From Aureococcus anophagefferens (taxonomy: Eukaryota; Sar; Pelagophyceae; Pelagomonadales; Pelagomonadaceae): 64,000 nt of DNA. Positions within the stretch are counted from its first letter, which is position 1, and each line of letters starts with the position of its first letter. A program made the position numbers and the translations under genes. The notes under the pieces were generated by a model that worked only from the letters and a program-made list of their open reading frames with translations, searched no databases and had not been told where the DNA came from. Shown piece by piece: positions 27,854 through 37,533 of the stretch. The stretch is from the NCBI RefSeq assembly GCF_000186865.1, contig NW_008705566.1, forward strand, positions 1,729,699 to 1,793,698, in the 5' to 3' direction.

Positions 27854-30800
27854 ATGGAGCTCAAGCGCGAGATGCGCAGCGCCGTGGACCACGTCGTCGG
27901 CGGCAAGCGCGGCGCGACGCCGCGCTTGGAGAAGGCCCTGGACAACATCATCGGCACGCGGCGGCCGCCGCCGAAGCTGGCGCCGAAGCCCAAGGCCTAC
28001 CGCGACTGGCCGACGGACAGCGAGTCGGAGTCGGAGTCGCCCGGCGGCGACGGCGCCTTCTTCCGGCGCGCGGCGCAGCGCGTCGCGGAGAAGCGGCCCG
28101 AGCCGCTCGAGCCGACGCGCGTCGAGGAGCTGCGCCGCGCGCTCCACGACGCCGTCGGCCGGTCGCCCGACGCGGCGGCGGCGGCGCGCCTCGTCGCCGC
28201 CCGGGCGCCGCGCGTGCTCGGCTGCCGCCGCGCGAAGCTCTGGGTGTCGTCGACGGCCGCGGAGACGTCCGAGCCGCGGCTCGGCGGCGGCCGCGTCGTC
28301 GGCGTCGCGACGCCCTGGAGCAAGGGCGACGGCGACGCGCGCGTCGACACGACCCTGGCCGAGGCCGTGGCGGCGACGCTGCGGCCGAAGCGCGCGGCCA
28401 AGTCCGCGGACAGCGACGCGCGGCGCGCGTGGCCGGTATCTTTGGACGACCGCGTCTTCGGCGTGCTGGAGATCGAGGAGTACGGCGGCCGCTCGGAGGA
28501 CATCGAGGAGGACTGGCCCGTCGATCTCCTGGGCGCGGACCTCGCCGTCGCCTGCGCCGTGCCCCTGCGGCGCGCCGCGGACGTCGCGCGGCTCGAAGCC
28601 TCGAACCTCGACCTCGACAGGAAGCTGGACGCGCTCCGGTCCAAGGCCTCGGCGCGCAAACAAGCGTTGGCCAAGGCCCTGCGCGACACGGCCCTCGCGG
28701 AGAAGCGCGAGGGCGACGCGCGCGACGCGCGCGACGCCGAGGCGGCCGCGAACGACGCCGCTTTGTGCGAGTTGGAGCGCGACGCCGCGGACGACCGCGG
28801 CCGCCGCGACGCGCGCCTCGCAAAGCTCGACGCGGCGGCCGCCGAGGCCGTGGCGTCGTCCTGCGTCGCCTGGCGCGAGAGCGAGGCCGCGCTGTCGACG
28901 GCGCGCGACCGCTTCGCCGCGCAGCTGCGGCGCTGCAAGGACGACGGCGCGGCCGCCGTCCGCCGGGCCGCCGAGGCCGCGGACGTCGACCGCCTCGCGT
29001 CCGAGCGCGGCCTGCGGGCCGCCGCCGAGGCCGACGCCGCGGCGGCGTCCAGAAAGTACGCGGACGCCGTCGCGGCGCACGGCGACGAGGCCGCGGCGCT
29101 CGCGCACGCCGCGCGCGAGGCGGCCGACGCGCTCGCCGTCGAGAAGGCCGGCCGCGAGAACGAGCGCGCGGCGACGGAGGAGCTGCGCCGCGCGCTCGAG
29201 GCCGCCGAGGCCCGCGCGCGGAGCTTCGAGGCCGCGGCCGACCTGACGAAGCGGCGCGCGCGCGAGACCTGCGAGGCGCTCAAGGACGATTTGGACGCGG
29301 CGGCGCGCCGCGGCGACGCGGCCGCGGCGGCGCGCGACGAGTGGAAGACGTCCGCGGAGCGGTCCGAGCGGTCCCTGGCCGCGCTGCGGGCCCAGGTCGC
29401 CGAGAGCCGCGCGACCGCGGACGCGCGCCACCGCAAGGAGCTCGACGACGAGTCCGTCAAGTGGACGGACCGCTACGAGGACCTGGAGAAGGCCCTCGAC
29501 GTCGCCCTCGCGTCGGAGAAGGCCGTCCACGACGAGCTCGGCGCCGCGCGGTCCGCGGCGGCCGCGCTCGAGCGGAGCCGCGACGACAAGGGCCGGGCCC
29601 TCGCCGCCGCGGAGGACGCCCGGGACCTGTCGGCGACGCGGCTCGTCCAGGGCACGCGGTGCATCAAGCTCGACAACGTGCTCCGGCGCCACGTCGTGCT
29701 GCGGGGCTGGCGCGCCCAGGCCGGGGCGTTCTTGCGGTGGCGCCTCGAGACGGACGCGGCGCGGCGCCTCGCCCTCTTCGGGGGCCGGCTCCGGGCCGCC
29801 GTCGACCCGTCGGCGCGCGCGCCGCGGGTCCGGAGCGACGACGACGAGGCCTGGCTCGCGGGCGCGGGCGCCCGTCGGGAATTTTCCGGGCTGCGGACCT
29901 TCGTCGGCGACGCGCTCGACGCGCGCGACGCGGCGCGCGCGGCCGCCGTCGCCGCCGCGGGCGACGCGACGCGCGCGGCCGCGGCGGCCGTGTCCGTCGC
30001 GGACCGCGCCGTCGCGGACCGCCTGGCTACCAGGAGCGCGGGCGGCGAGGCCTGCGTCGCGCTCCGGGCCGCGGCGCGGTGGACGGCCGCGCTCCTCGCC
30101 GCCGCGGCCCTCGACGGCGACGCCGACGACGACGGCGCGTTGGAGGCGGCCTTCCTCGACGGCGCGGCGAACCTCGTCGCCGGCTCGGCGGGCGACGCCG
30201 CGACGGACGTCGCGCTCGAGCTCTTCGACGAGTCCGACGGCGGCGACCGGCGCCGGCGCGCCGTCGACGCCAAAAAACGGCCGCGCCGCGCACCGGAGGA
30301 GCGCAAGCCCGTGGCCGTGGAGCTGCGCCTGTCGCCCGCGGGGCCCGTCGCGGGCTTGCTGCGCGTCGACGACGACGCGGGCCTCGACGCGGCGGCCCTC
30401 GCGGGCCTCCACCTCGGCGCCGGCGCGCTCTCCCTCGCCCTCGGCGCCCGGCGCGCCCTCGCGTCGGCGAGGGACGCCCTGCGCGGCGCCGTCGCGTCGA
30501 CGACGGCCGCGCGCGACGACGCGGAGCGGAAGGTGCTCCGGGCCTTGGACGCGCGCGGCCGCGCGGAGCGGCTCCTCGACGCCGTCGTCGCGGGAACGCG
30601 GGACGTCACGGCCCTGGCCCAGATCGTCCTGGACGACGGCGCGACGGACGACGTCCGCGCGGCCGTCGTCGCGGAGCGGCCGTCGGACGGCGCGATGCTC
30701 GACGAAAAGGGCGCGTGGGTGCTCGCGCCCTGGGAGGCCGGCGTCCTCGGCGAAAACGGCGGCCCCGTCACGCGCGCGCCGGCGGCGACGGCGGCCCTCG

Positions 30801-33724
30801 CGAGCCGCGGCGGCGCGCCGCCGACGGCAGCCGCGGCCGCGTGGTGCTGCGCCGTCCGGGGCCGGGGCCCCGACGACGCGCGCGGCTGCCTGAGCGTCTA
30901 CGCGGCGCGGGGCCGGCCCCGCGACTTCGACGGCGTCGCGTCCCTCGCGGCCATCGCGCGGCTCGCCGTCGCCGGCGCCGCGGCGACGCGCGCGGACCGC
31001 GAAGGCGTCCGCGCGGCGACGCGCGCCGCGGCCGCCGCGGCCGCGCGCGCGACGCTCGACGTCGCGCTGGGCCTCCGGAGCTTCGCCGGAGCTTTACGGG
31101 ATGAGCCCGGCCTCTTCGAGGGCGAGCTCAAGCGCGTCGTCGTGCGCACCTTCGGCCGCGACGGCGCCGACGAGAGCGGCGTGCTCCTCGAGCGCGACGG
31201 GCCGTCGGAGCCCGAGGACGCGGCGACGGCGACCTACGGCGACGCGCTCCGCGCGGCGCGGCCCGCGCGGGGCATGGTCGAGGTCGCGAGCGCCCGGGGG
31301 TCGCGCGTCGACGTCGGCCTCGTCGCGACGCTCTGCTCCGCGGTCGCCGCGGCGGCGGCGCGGCGCGGCCGCGACGTCGGCCGCGGCCTCGTTTCGCTCG
31401 CGGCGGTGCTGCGGCGGCCCGCGCGGCGCCGCTTCCGCGCCTGGGCGGCGAAGCGAAACGTCGCGTCGCCGCGGAGCCCCGGCGCGCCGGCGACGCCGAC
31501 GCCGTCCTGGGAGAGCCTCGTGCTCCGCGCGGGCGGCGACGCGTCGCCGACGGAGAGCCCGCCGAGCGACGGCGACCGCCACGCCCGGGCGCGCCAGCTC
31601 CTGGGCCGCCACGTCGGGCGGTCCCGCGGCCAGACGCTCCGGGGCGCCTCGCCGACGAGCGACGGCGAAGCGGCGCGGAACGTCGCGCTCCGCGACGCGC
31701 TCCGCGACGCGTCGAAAATCGCGGGCGACGGCGACGCCTGGCGCGCCTTCGCCGCCTGCGTCGCGTCGGCGCTGCCCGGCGCCCTGCGGGGGCTCGTCGC
31801 CGCGGCGACCGTGCTGCGCCGGGGCGACGCGTCCCTCGACGCGGGCGAGCGCGCGCTCGTCGACGACGTCGCGGCCGCGGGCGGCCGCGTCGCCGCGCGC
31901 CAGCCCCACGTCGTGTTCGCCGAGCCGCTCTTCGACGCCGACGGCCGCACGCCGCTGGGGGTTTTACGGGTGGCGCCGACGGCGGAGGGGCGCGCGCGGC
32001 TCGAGGACGGCGGCGACGACGACGACTACCGCGACGCGCTGCGCGTCGTCGAGGCGCACGCGCGCGTCGCGGTCGCCCTCGAGGCGAGCCTCGTCGCCGC
32101 GGGGCTCGCGGCCTGCGACGCCTACGCGCGCGTGCGCGAGGTCGCCCTCGACGGGGGCGCCGCGGAGCTCCTCGTGGCCGCGGTCTGCGACGGGACGCGC
32201 GCGTCCATCGCGCCGGCCGGCGACGACGCCGCGGGCGACGCCTACGCCTGCTGCGGCGAGGCGTGTGTGATCTCGTCGGAGCCCGGCGGCGTCACGCGGG
32301 CGACGGCCCGCGGTGTGAGCGTGTCCGTCGTCCGCCGCGCGGGCGCGTCGGCGCCGTTCTCGCGGCACCGCTGCTGCCTCGCCGCCGCCGCCGTGGCCAA
32401 GGCCCGCGCGGCGCGGGCGAAGACCGACGCCCTCGCGGCGAAGCTCGTCGCCGCCGAGGCGCGCGCCGTCGAGCTCGGCAGCCGCGCGGACGCGCACACG
32501 GGCGCCGAGGGCCGCGAGCGCGCGCTCGGCGGCCGCCTCGCGGACGCGGAGCGGGCTTTAGCCTTCCAGGCCGCCCTCGCGGCCTGCTACCCCGCTTTAG
32601 TCCGCGCCGCCCACGCCGCCGGCGACCCGCGCGCGGTCCTGGAGGCCGCGCGCGCCGCGTTCGCCGGCGGCGGCGGCGGCGCGCTCGCGGCGGAGTGGCG
32701 CCTTGCCGGCGGGGGGCTCGCCGGCGACGACGCCGCCTGCGTCGCGCGGAGCTCGCCCCAGCTCGGCGACGGCGTCCTCGTGCTGCCGCTGCTGGACCCG
32801 GACGGCCGCGGCGCGCACGGCGTCGCGCGGTTCTCGGGCGCGCCGGCGGACCTGAGCCGCTGCCGCCGGGGCCTCGAGGCGCTGGCGTCGTCGACGGGCG
32901 TGCTCCTCGCGGCCCGCGCGACGCTCGCCGACGTCGAGCGACGGCGCCGCGCGGACGTCGGCCAGGTCCAGGTCGCGGCGCGCGCGGACCGCGCGGTCGC
33001 CGCGGCCGAGCGGCGCTGGGTCCGCGCGACGGCCGCCGTCCGCGCCGCGCGCGGCGCCGCCAAGGTCGCGCGCTTCGCCGGCAAGGTCTGCTTCGACGCC
33101 GACGACGACGTCGGCAAGTGGCGCGGCGTGGCCCTCGAGTGCCGCGCGCAGGCGACGCGGTCCCTCGAGGACCTCGAGGCCGCGCGCGCGCGCCTCGTCG
33201 ACGGCGCGGCGGCCGCGCGCGACGCCGAGGCCCGCGCGGCGGCGCTGAGCCGCCGGTCCCGCGACCTCGAGGTCGAGAAGCGGCGCCTCGAGGCCGAGCT
33301 CGGCACGACGCGCGCGGCCGCGCGCCTCGCGAGCCAGGCGCGGCCGCCGCCCGACGCGTTCTCGCCCGCGACGTCCGAGGCCGAGAGCCGCGCCGCCGCG
33401 AGCCCGACGGTGGCGCCGCCGTCCGCGCGCGCGCCGCCGCCGTCCGGCCGCCGCCGCCGCTTCGCCGCGGACGCGACGCCGTCGCCGCGGCCGGGCGCGC
33501 GCGCGGCGCTCGCCTCCGCCGACTACCTCGGCGCCGTCCACCTCGCCGACGACGCGTCGCCGACGGCGCCCGACGACGACGACGACCTCGAGTCCCTGTC
33601 CTCGCGGGCGAGCGAGTACGCGCGGCTCCGCGCGGACAACGTCCTCCTGTCCCACGTCGTCACGGAGTACGTCGCCGACGAGACCGGCGGGCGCCGGGAC
33701 TTTTCGCCTCGACCGCGGGAGTAA
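27854..33724 (+). CDS. Giant alanine-rich GAF-like / coiled-coil protein
   Basis: A 1,956-aa protein. The ATG at 27854 is the first in frame after the transposon and starts MELKREMRSAVDHVV. A serine-glutamate run (SESESES) near 55 precedes a GAF-like fold at about 85-235 (ARAPRVLGCRRAKLWV ... DDRVFGVLEIEEYGG). Residues 240-600 are coiled coil. A tryptophan-containing basic segment (VLRRHVVLRGWRAQAGAFLRW) resembles Sfi1/centrin-binding repeats. Several further GAF-like modules alternate with helices, and another coiled coil closes the protein (ARAAALSRRSRDLEVEKRRL). GAF folds bind small ligands or mediate dimers, but ligand residues cannot be assigned. A centrosomal or flagellar scaffold is a guess. 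Alanine exceeds 20 per cent, reflecting GC pressure. Confidence 0.75.
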   Translation: MELKREMRSAVDHVVGGKRGATPRLEKALDNIIGTRRPPPKLAPKPKAYRDWPTDSESESESPGGDGAFFRRAAQRVAEKRPEPLEPTRVEELRRALHDAVGRSPDAAAAARLVAARAPRVLGCRRAKLWVSSTAAETSEPRLGGGRVVGVATPWSKGDGDARVDTTLAEAVAATLRPKRAAKSADSDARRAWPVSLDDRVFGVLEIEEYGGRSEDIEEDWPVDLLGADLAVACAVPLRRAADVARLEASNLDLDRKLDALRSKASARKQALAKALRDTALAEKREGDARDARDAEAAANDAALCELERDAADDRGRRDARLAKLDAAAAEAVASSCVAWRESEAALSTARDRFAAQLRRCKDDGAAAVRRAAEAADVDRLASERGLRAAAEADAAAASRKYADAVAAHGDEAAALAHAAREAADALAVEKAGRENERAATEELRRALEAAEARARSFEAAADLTKRRARETCEALKDDLDAAARRGDAAAAARDEWKTSAERSERSLAALRAQVAESRATADARHRKELDDESVKWTDRYEDLEKALDVALASEKAVHDELGAARSAAAALERSRDDKGRALAAAEDARDLSATRLVQGTRCIKLDNVLRRHVVLRGWRAQAGAFLRWRLETDAARRLALFGGRLRAAVDPSARAPRVRSDDDEAWLAGAGARREFSGLRTFVGDALDARDAARAAAVAAAGDATRAAAAAVSVADRAVADRLATRSAGGEACVALRAAARWTAALLAAAALDGDADDDGALEAAFLDGAANLVAGSAGDAATDVALELFDESDGGDRRRRAVDAKKRPRRAPEERKPVAVELRLSPAGPVAGLLRVDDDAGLDAAALAGLHLGAGALSLALGARRALASARDALRGAVASTTAARDDAERKVLRALDARGRAERLLDAVVAGTRDVTALAQIVLDDGATDDVRAAVVAERPSDGAMLDEKGAWVLAPWEAGVLGENGGPVTRAPAATAALASRGGAPPTAAAAAWCCAVRGRGPDDARGCLSVYAARGRPRDFDGVASLAAIARLAVAGAAATRADREGVRAATRAAAAAAARATLDVALGLRSFAGALRDEPGLFEGELKRVVVRTFGRDGADESGVLLERDGPSEPEDAATATYGDALRAARPARGMVEVASARGSRVDVGLVATLCSAVAAAAARRGRDVGRGLVSLAAVLRRPARRRFRAWAAKRNVASPRSPGAPATPTPSWESLVLRAGGDASPTESPPSDGDRHARARQLLGRHVGRSRGQTLRGASPTSDGEAARNVALRDALRDASKIAGDGDAWRAFAACVASALPGALRGLVAAATVLRRGDASLDAGERALVDDVAAAGGRVAARQPHVVFAEPLFDADGRTPLGVLRVAPTAEGRARLEDGGDDDDYRDALRVVEAHARVAVALEASLVAAGLAACDAYARVREVALDGGAAELLVAAVCDGTRASIAPAGDDAAGDAYACCGEACVISSEPGGVTRATARGVSVSVVRRAGASAPFSRHRCCLAAAAVAKARAARAKTDALAAKLVAAEARAVELGSRADAHTGAEGRERALGGRLADAERALAFQAALAACYPALVRAAHAAGDPRAVLEAARAAFAGGGGGALAAEWRLAGGGLAGDDAACVARSSPQLGDGVLVLPLLDPDGRGAHGVARFSGAPADLSRCRRGLEALASSTGVLLAARATLADVERRRRADVGQVQVAARADRAVAAAERRWVRATAAVRAARGAAKVARFAGKVCFDADDDVGKWRGVALECRAQATRSLEDLEAARARLVDGAAAARDAEARAAALSRRSRDLEVEKRRLEAELGTTRAAARLASQARPPPDAFSPATSEAESRAAASPTVAPPSARAPPPSGRRRRFAADATPSPRPGARAALASADYLGAVHLADDASPTAPDDDDDLESLSSRASEYARLRADNVLLSHVVTEYVADETGGRRDFSPRPRE

Positions 33725-33882
33725 TGCTTGTTACGATCCAGGCGCGCGGCCTGGGGCTGCACTATTGACTGCAACCACCCACGCCGCCCTGCTTGAAATC
33801 GACGCGGCTGAACATGTGCTCGTCCGCGCTGAACCTGCGGCCGAACCGAGCCGTTCGCCCCTGAGACACCGCGCGCACCACA

Positions 33883-35745
33883 ATGAACCTGCTCCTGCTC
33901 CTCGCCGCCACAACCCATGCCCTGCGCATTCCGCGCCCGCGCATCCGCGCGCCGATCACGCGGGCGGCGAAGAAGGCGCCGAAGTCGAGCACGGCGTGGA
34001 CGGACCTCTACAAGCCCAACTACGTGAGCGAGGCGCCGCTGAACCGCATGCAGCTGAAGCTCGCGCTGAATCGCCTGGGCCTGCGGCCGTCGGAGCGGGA
34101 GATGTCCAAGCTCTGGGGCCAGATCGACACGAACGACGACGGCACGGCGTCGCTGAGCGAGTTCTCGGACTTCGCCAAGGCCAGCGCCGAGGACGACGAG
34201 TCCGCCAAGATCATCGGCGAGCTGCGGGCGGCCCTGAAGACGGAGCCGTCCTGGATCCTGGGCACGCTCCGCGGGGCCAAGGCCGTCGACGTGCTCGAGG
34301 GCGACGTCGACGAGATCGACGTGCTGAGGGAGGAGTACGACGCGATGCGCCGCGCCGTCGCCGCGGACCACAGCCGCATCATCTACGACGGGAGCCGCTA
34401 CGGCCGGGGCACGTCGCGGGACTGGTGGCGCGTGCTCCTCTCGCTCCGCCAGAGCTTCGTCGTGAGGAAGATCGCGAACCCGCTGAAGGTGCTGACGGCC
34501 TGGGCCCTCGTCGTGGCGTTGGGCCACCGCTTCGTCGAGCTGCCGGGCCCCTGGAAGGACGGGCTCGTCGCGTGCTTCGGCCAGGGCCGCAAGCCCACCG
34601 CGGGCGTCGGCTCCGCGATGTCGCTCCTGGGGTCCGCGCTGAGTCTGCTCCTCGTCTTCCGCACGAACACGGCCTACCAGCGCTACTGGGAGGGCCGGGG
34701 CGTGTGGGAGAAGCTCGTGTCGTCGACGCGCGACGCGGCGGACTACGTGGCGCTCTACAAGGAGGAGATGGGCGGCCCGCGGATCCGGCGCGTCGCGGAC
34801 CTGCTCTGCGCGTTTCCGCTCGCGCTCCAGCTCCACCTCCAGGGCCAGCCCCTGCGGTCGGACCCGAAGAAGGATCTGGCGCGCGTCTTCGCGGCGCTCT
34901 GCCGCCGCGCGGGCTACGAGCCCGACGCGGCGGAGCTGCCGCTGCCCACGTTCCAGGACCAGTGCCGCAAGGACGAGCGGCTCGCGAACATCTTCTCGCT
35001 GCCGAGCGACGTCGACGCCGACGTCGCGCTGAGCCAGCTCCACGCGCTCAAGTTCGGCGTGTCGCGCCCCAAGGGCCTGGCCGTGACGCTCCGCGAGCTC
35101 GAGGCCTACTACAACCCGCTCGCGCTGCGGCGCCTGCTGACCAAGGGCGCCGTCGCCGCGCTCGCGGCGTCGCGCTGCGCGCCGCTCGGCATCGCGCGGC
35201 GCATGGCCGCGGAGGTCAAGGCCGTGCCCTACGACGACGCCGGCCGCTTCAGCAGCCGCGACCGCCTCGCGATCATCTCCAAGGTCAACGCGTTGCGGGG
35301 CTGCGTCGGCGCCGCGGAGCGCATCGCCCAGACGCCCGTGCCCCTGCACTACGCGCGCCACACGAGCCGGTTCCTCACGCTCTGGTCCTTCGCGCTCCCC
35401 TTCGCTCTCGTCGACTCGCTGGGCTTCCTCACGGTGCCGGCGACGTTCCTCGTCTGCTGGGCGCTCTTCGGCCTCGCGGAGATCGGCACGCTCATCGAGA
35501 ACCCGTTCTCGCGGCCGCTCCAGCTCCAGATCGTCAGCGACACGCTCGCGCTCGACGTCCGCGAGGCCCTCGAGGACATGCCCTCCGTGCTCCGGCCCAC
35601 GGCGCCGAAGCCGAAGCCGAAGCCGCCGCCGACGGCCCCGCCCGCGGCCCCGCCGACGCTGGTCGCCGAGGCGCTTCCCGCGGCCCCGCCGGCGCCGCCG
35701 GCGCCGCGGCCGGCGCCGCCGCCCGCGGGGACTCTGATCACCTAG
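33883..35745 (+). CDS. EF-hand-bestrophin anion channel, secretory or plastid targeted
   Basis: A 620-aa protein with a signal peptide (MNLLLLLAATTHA) followed by a basic, proline-rich stretch that could be a plastid transit peptide. An EF-hand has its loop at about 82-93 (DTNDDGTASLSEF). Residues 160-540 form a bestrophin/UPF0187 channel domain: DWWRVLLSLRQSFVV, the family motif FRTNTAYQRYWEGR ... WEKLVSSTRD, and the late pair HYARHTSRFLTLW and ENPFSRPLQLQIV. Bestrophins conduct chloride and bicarbonate, and thylakoid bestrophins feed bicarbonate to the lumen in the Chlamydomonas carbon-concentrating mechanism. The tail is proline/alanine-rich and disordered. The N-terminal EF-hand fusion could make gating calcium-dependent. 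Thylakoid location is inference. The gene is convergent with the methyltransferase gene (36-bp gap). Confidence 0.88.
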   Translation: MNLLLLLAATTHALRIPRPRIRAPITRAAKKAPKSSTAWTDLYKPNYVSEAPLNRMQLKLALNRLGLRPSEREMSKLWGQIDTNDDGTASLSEFSDFAKASAEDDESAKIIGELRAALKTEPSWILGTLRGAKAVDVLEGDVDEIDVLREEYDAMRRAVAADHSRIIYDGSRYGRGTSRDWWRVLLSLRQSFVVRKIANPLKVLTAWALVVALGHRFVELPGPWKDGLVACFGQGRKPTAGVGSAMSLLGSALSLLLVFRTNTAYQRYWEGRGVWEKLVSSTRDAADYVALYKEEMGGPRIRRVADLLCAFPLALQLHLQGQPLRSDPKKDLARVFAALCRRAGYEPDAAELPLPTFQDQCRKDERLANIFSLPSDVDADVALSQLHALKFGVSRPKGLAVTLRELEAYYNPLALRRLLTKGAVAALAASRCAPLGIARRMAAEVKAVPYDDAGRFSSRDRLAIISKVNALRGCVGAAERIAQTPVPLHYARHTSRFLTLWSFALPFALVDSLGFLTVPATFLVCWALFGLAEIGTLIENPFSRPLQLQIVSDTLALDVREALEDMPSVLRPTAPKPKPKPPPTAPPAAPPTLVAEALPAAPPAPPAPRPAPPPAGTLIT

Positions 35746-35781
35746 GCGCTAACCACCTTTGCTCACCGCCGCGCTTACGAC

Positions 35782-37341
35782 CTAGAGCGCGGTCGTGAGG
35801 ACGTAGAGCGTCCCCGGGACGTCCTCGCCGTTCTCGACGCGGGGGACGACGTCCGTCGCGGAGACGAGCGCGAGGCCCGCGGCCGCGGCCGCGGCCTCGA
35901 CGTACTCGGGCCGGTGCGCGTAGCGGCCGCTGGGGCCGAGGACCCAGTCGCCGCCGTCGCCGAGCATGCGCTCGCAGGTGAAGATGACGTCGCCGCCCGG
36001 CGCGAGGTGGTCGGCCCAGATCGCGAGGACCTCGTCGAGGACGCCGAAGTAGACGAGGACGTCCGCGGCCGCGACGAGGTCGTAGGGCCCCGCCGACAGG
36101 TTCGCGTAGAGGCCCATATCGGTAAGGTCGCCGACGGCGAGCGCGTCGTAGACGGGCGTGCCGTTGATCGCGACGTCGCGCGCGAGCTCGACCATGTTGC
36201 CCGACAGGTCCGCGCCGACCAACGGCCCGTCGACGAATTCCCGGAGCGGCGGTCCCAGCAGCCCCGTGCCGCAGCCCGCGTCGAGCGTCGCGCCGTAGGG
36301 CGTGCCGTTCCGCGCGCCCATGACGCGGTCGCCCGCGGCCGCCGCGACCATCTCCGGCGCGCGGTACCGGAGCGTGTCGACCAATTGCGCGTCGAACGTC
36401 GGCGCGAAGTCGTCGAAGAGCGCCCGCACGAAGGCCGGCGACGCGCGGCCCGGGGCCGCCAAAGCGTCGTCGCGCGCCGCGAGCGCGTCGAGCGCGTGCG
36501 CCGCGAGCGGGAAGTCGCCGCCCCTCAGGTCGACGGCCGCGCGGAGCGCGTTCGCGGCCGTCTCCGCGATGGCCGCGTCCGCGTCGGCCTGGGTGCCGTC
36601 GTAGAGGTCGACGCGCTCGTCGTAGGCCGTCAGCAGGATCTCGCCGTCGTCGTAGGCGGCCGCGCGGTCCAGATCGTCCAGGTCCGCGAGCGCGGTGCCG
36701 AGGCCAAAGTACATGTCCGCGAGCGACCCGCGGATCCCCTCGACGAGCTGGGGCGGCGACGCCTCGTCGCGCTCCACGGCCTCGGCGGCGCGGATGCCGC
36801 GCTGGAAGCACTTGACCGCGTCGAGCTTCGGCGCGCCCGTGTCGACGAGCGCCGCGCCGAGGTTCGCCCACGCGTCCCAGCGCGACGCGTCCGCGCGGAC
36901 GACGTCGCGGTAGAGGTGCGCGGCCTCGCGCGTGCGGTCCTGGCCGCCCCGGCCCTGGAGCAGGCTCGCCAGATTCTGCGCCGCGTCCGCGTGGAAGAAG
37001 CCCGCGCCGTCGAGCGCGCCCGCCGGCGGCGCCGCGGCCGCGTCGACCGCGAAGCGGTAGAGCCGCTCGGCCTCCTCCGGGTCGTCGCGGTCCAGGGCGA
37101 CGCTCCCGAGGTTCGCCGCGCAGTCGCAGACCACGGGCCACTCGCCGCTGTCGACGCAGGCGCCGTAGGAGTCCCCGGCGCCGTCGAGGTCGCCGTTCAC
37201 GTAGCAGGCGTTGCCCTCGGCGAGGAGCTCGGCGGCGCCGGCCCGCAACGCCGGGGGCGCGCGCGGCGGCGCCGCGCGAAGCGGCGGCCGCAGCGCGAGG
37301 GCCGCCGGGAGAGATGCGAGGAGGGCGAGACGCGCAGGCAT
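35782..37341 (-). CDS. TPR-containing class I methyltransferase, probably organellar
   Basis: A 519-aa protein. The start at 37341 gives a clean hydrophobic presequence (MPARLALLASLPAALALRPP); an in-frame ATG at 37383 would add 14 polar residues. Residues 35-200 are TPR repeats (AWANLGAALVDTG, GRGGQDRTREAAHLYRDVV). Residues 290-519 form a Rossmann methyltransferase: ATLDAGCGTGLLG (motif I, SAM binding), VGADLSGNMVELAR (motif II acidic residue), YDLVAAADVLVYFG (motif IV) and LAPGGDVIFTCERM. The order TPR then methyltransferase matches the family described as predicted TPR-containing methyltransferase (COG4976-like). The substrate is unknown. The presequence followed by arginine/proline-rich sequence suggests import into the plastid. 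Confidence 0.85.
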   Translation of the reverse strand: MPARLALLASLPAALALRPPLRAAPPRAPPALRAGAAELLAEGNACYVNGDLDGAGDSYGACVDSGEWPVVCDCAANLGSVALDRDDPEEAERLYRFAVDAAAAPPAGALDGAGFFHADAAQNLASLLQGRGGQDRTREAAHLYRDVVRADASRWDAWANLGAALVDTGAPKLDAVKCFQRGIRAAEAVERDEASPPQLVEGIRGSLADMYFGLGTALADLDDLDRAAAYDDGEILLTAYDERVDLYDGTQADADAAIAETAANALRAAVDLRGGDFPLAAHALDALAARDDALAAPGRASPAFVRALFDDFAPTFDAQLVDTLRYRAPEMVAAAAGDRVMGARNGTPYGATLDAGCGTGLLGPPLREFVDGPLVGADLSGNMVELARDVAINGTPVYDALAVGDLTDMGLYANLSAGPYDLVAAADVLVYFGVLDEVLAIWADHLAPGGDVIFTCERMLGDGGDWVLGPSGRYAHRPEYVEAAAAAAGLALVSATDVVPRVENGEDVPGTLYVLTTAL

Positions 37342-37533
37342 CGTCGTAGCTGGGCACCTCGCGGTCGGGCTCGACGTCGACATCGGAGATGATCGTTGAG
37401 GGCGTCGTCAACTTCAAAGACGGGTCAAAGTTGCAGCTCGACTGAGCTAGCCCGGCGCCGGGCGCATATACGTGCGCATATGCTGAGTTCAATTTAGCTC
37501 GCCGCCTGTGGCGGCGGCGATCTGCGAATTCCC

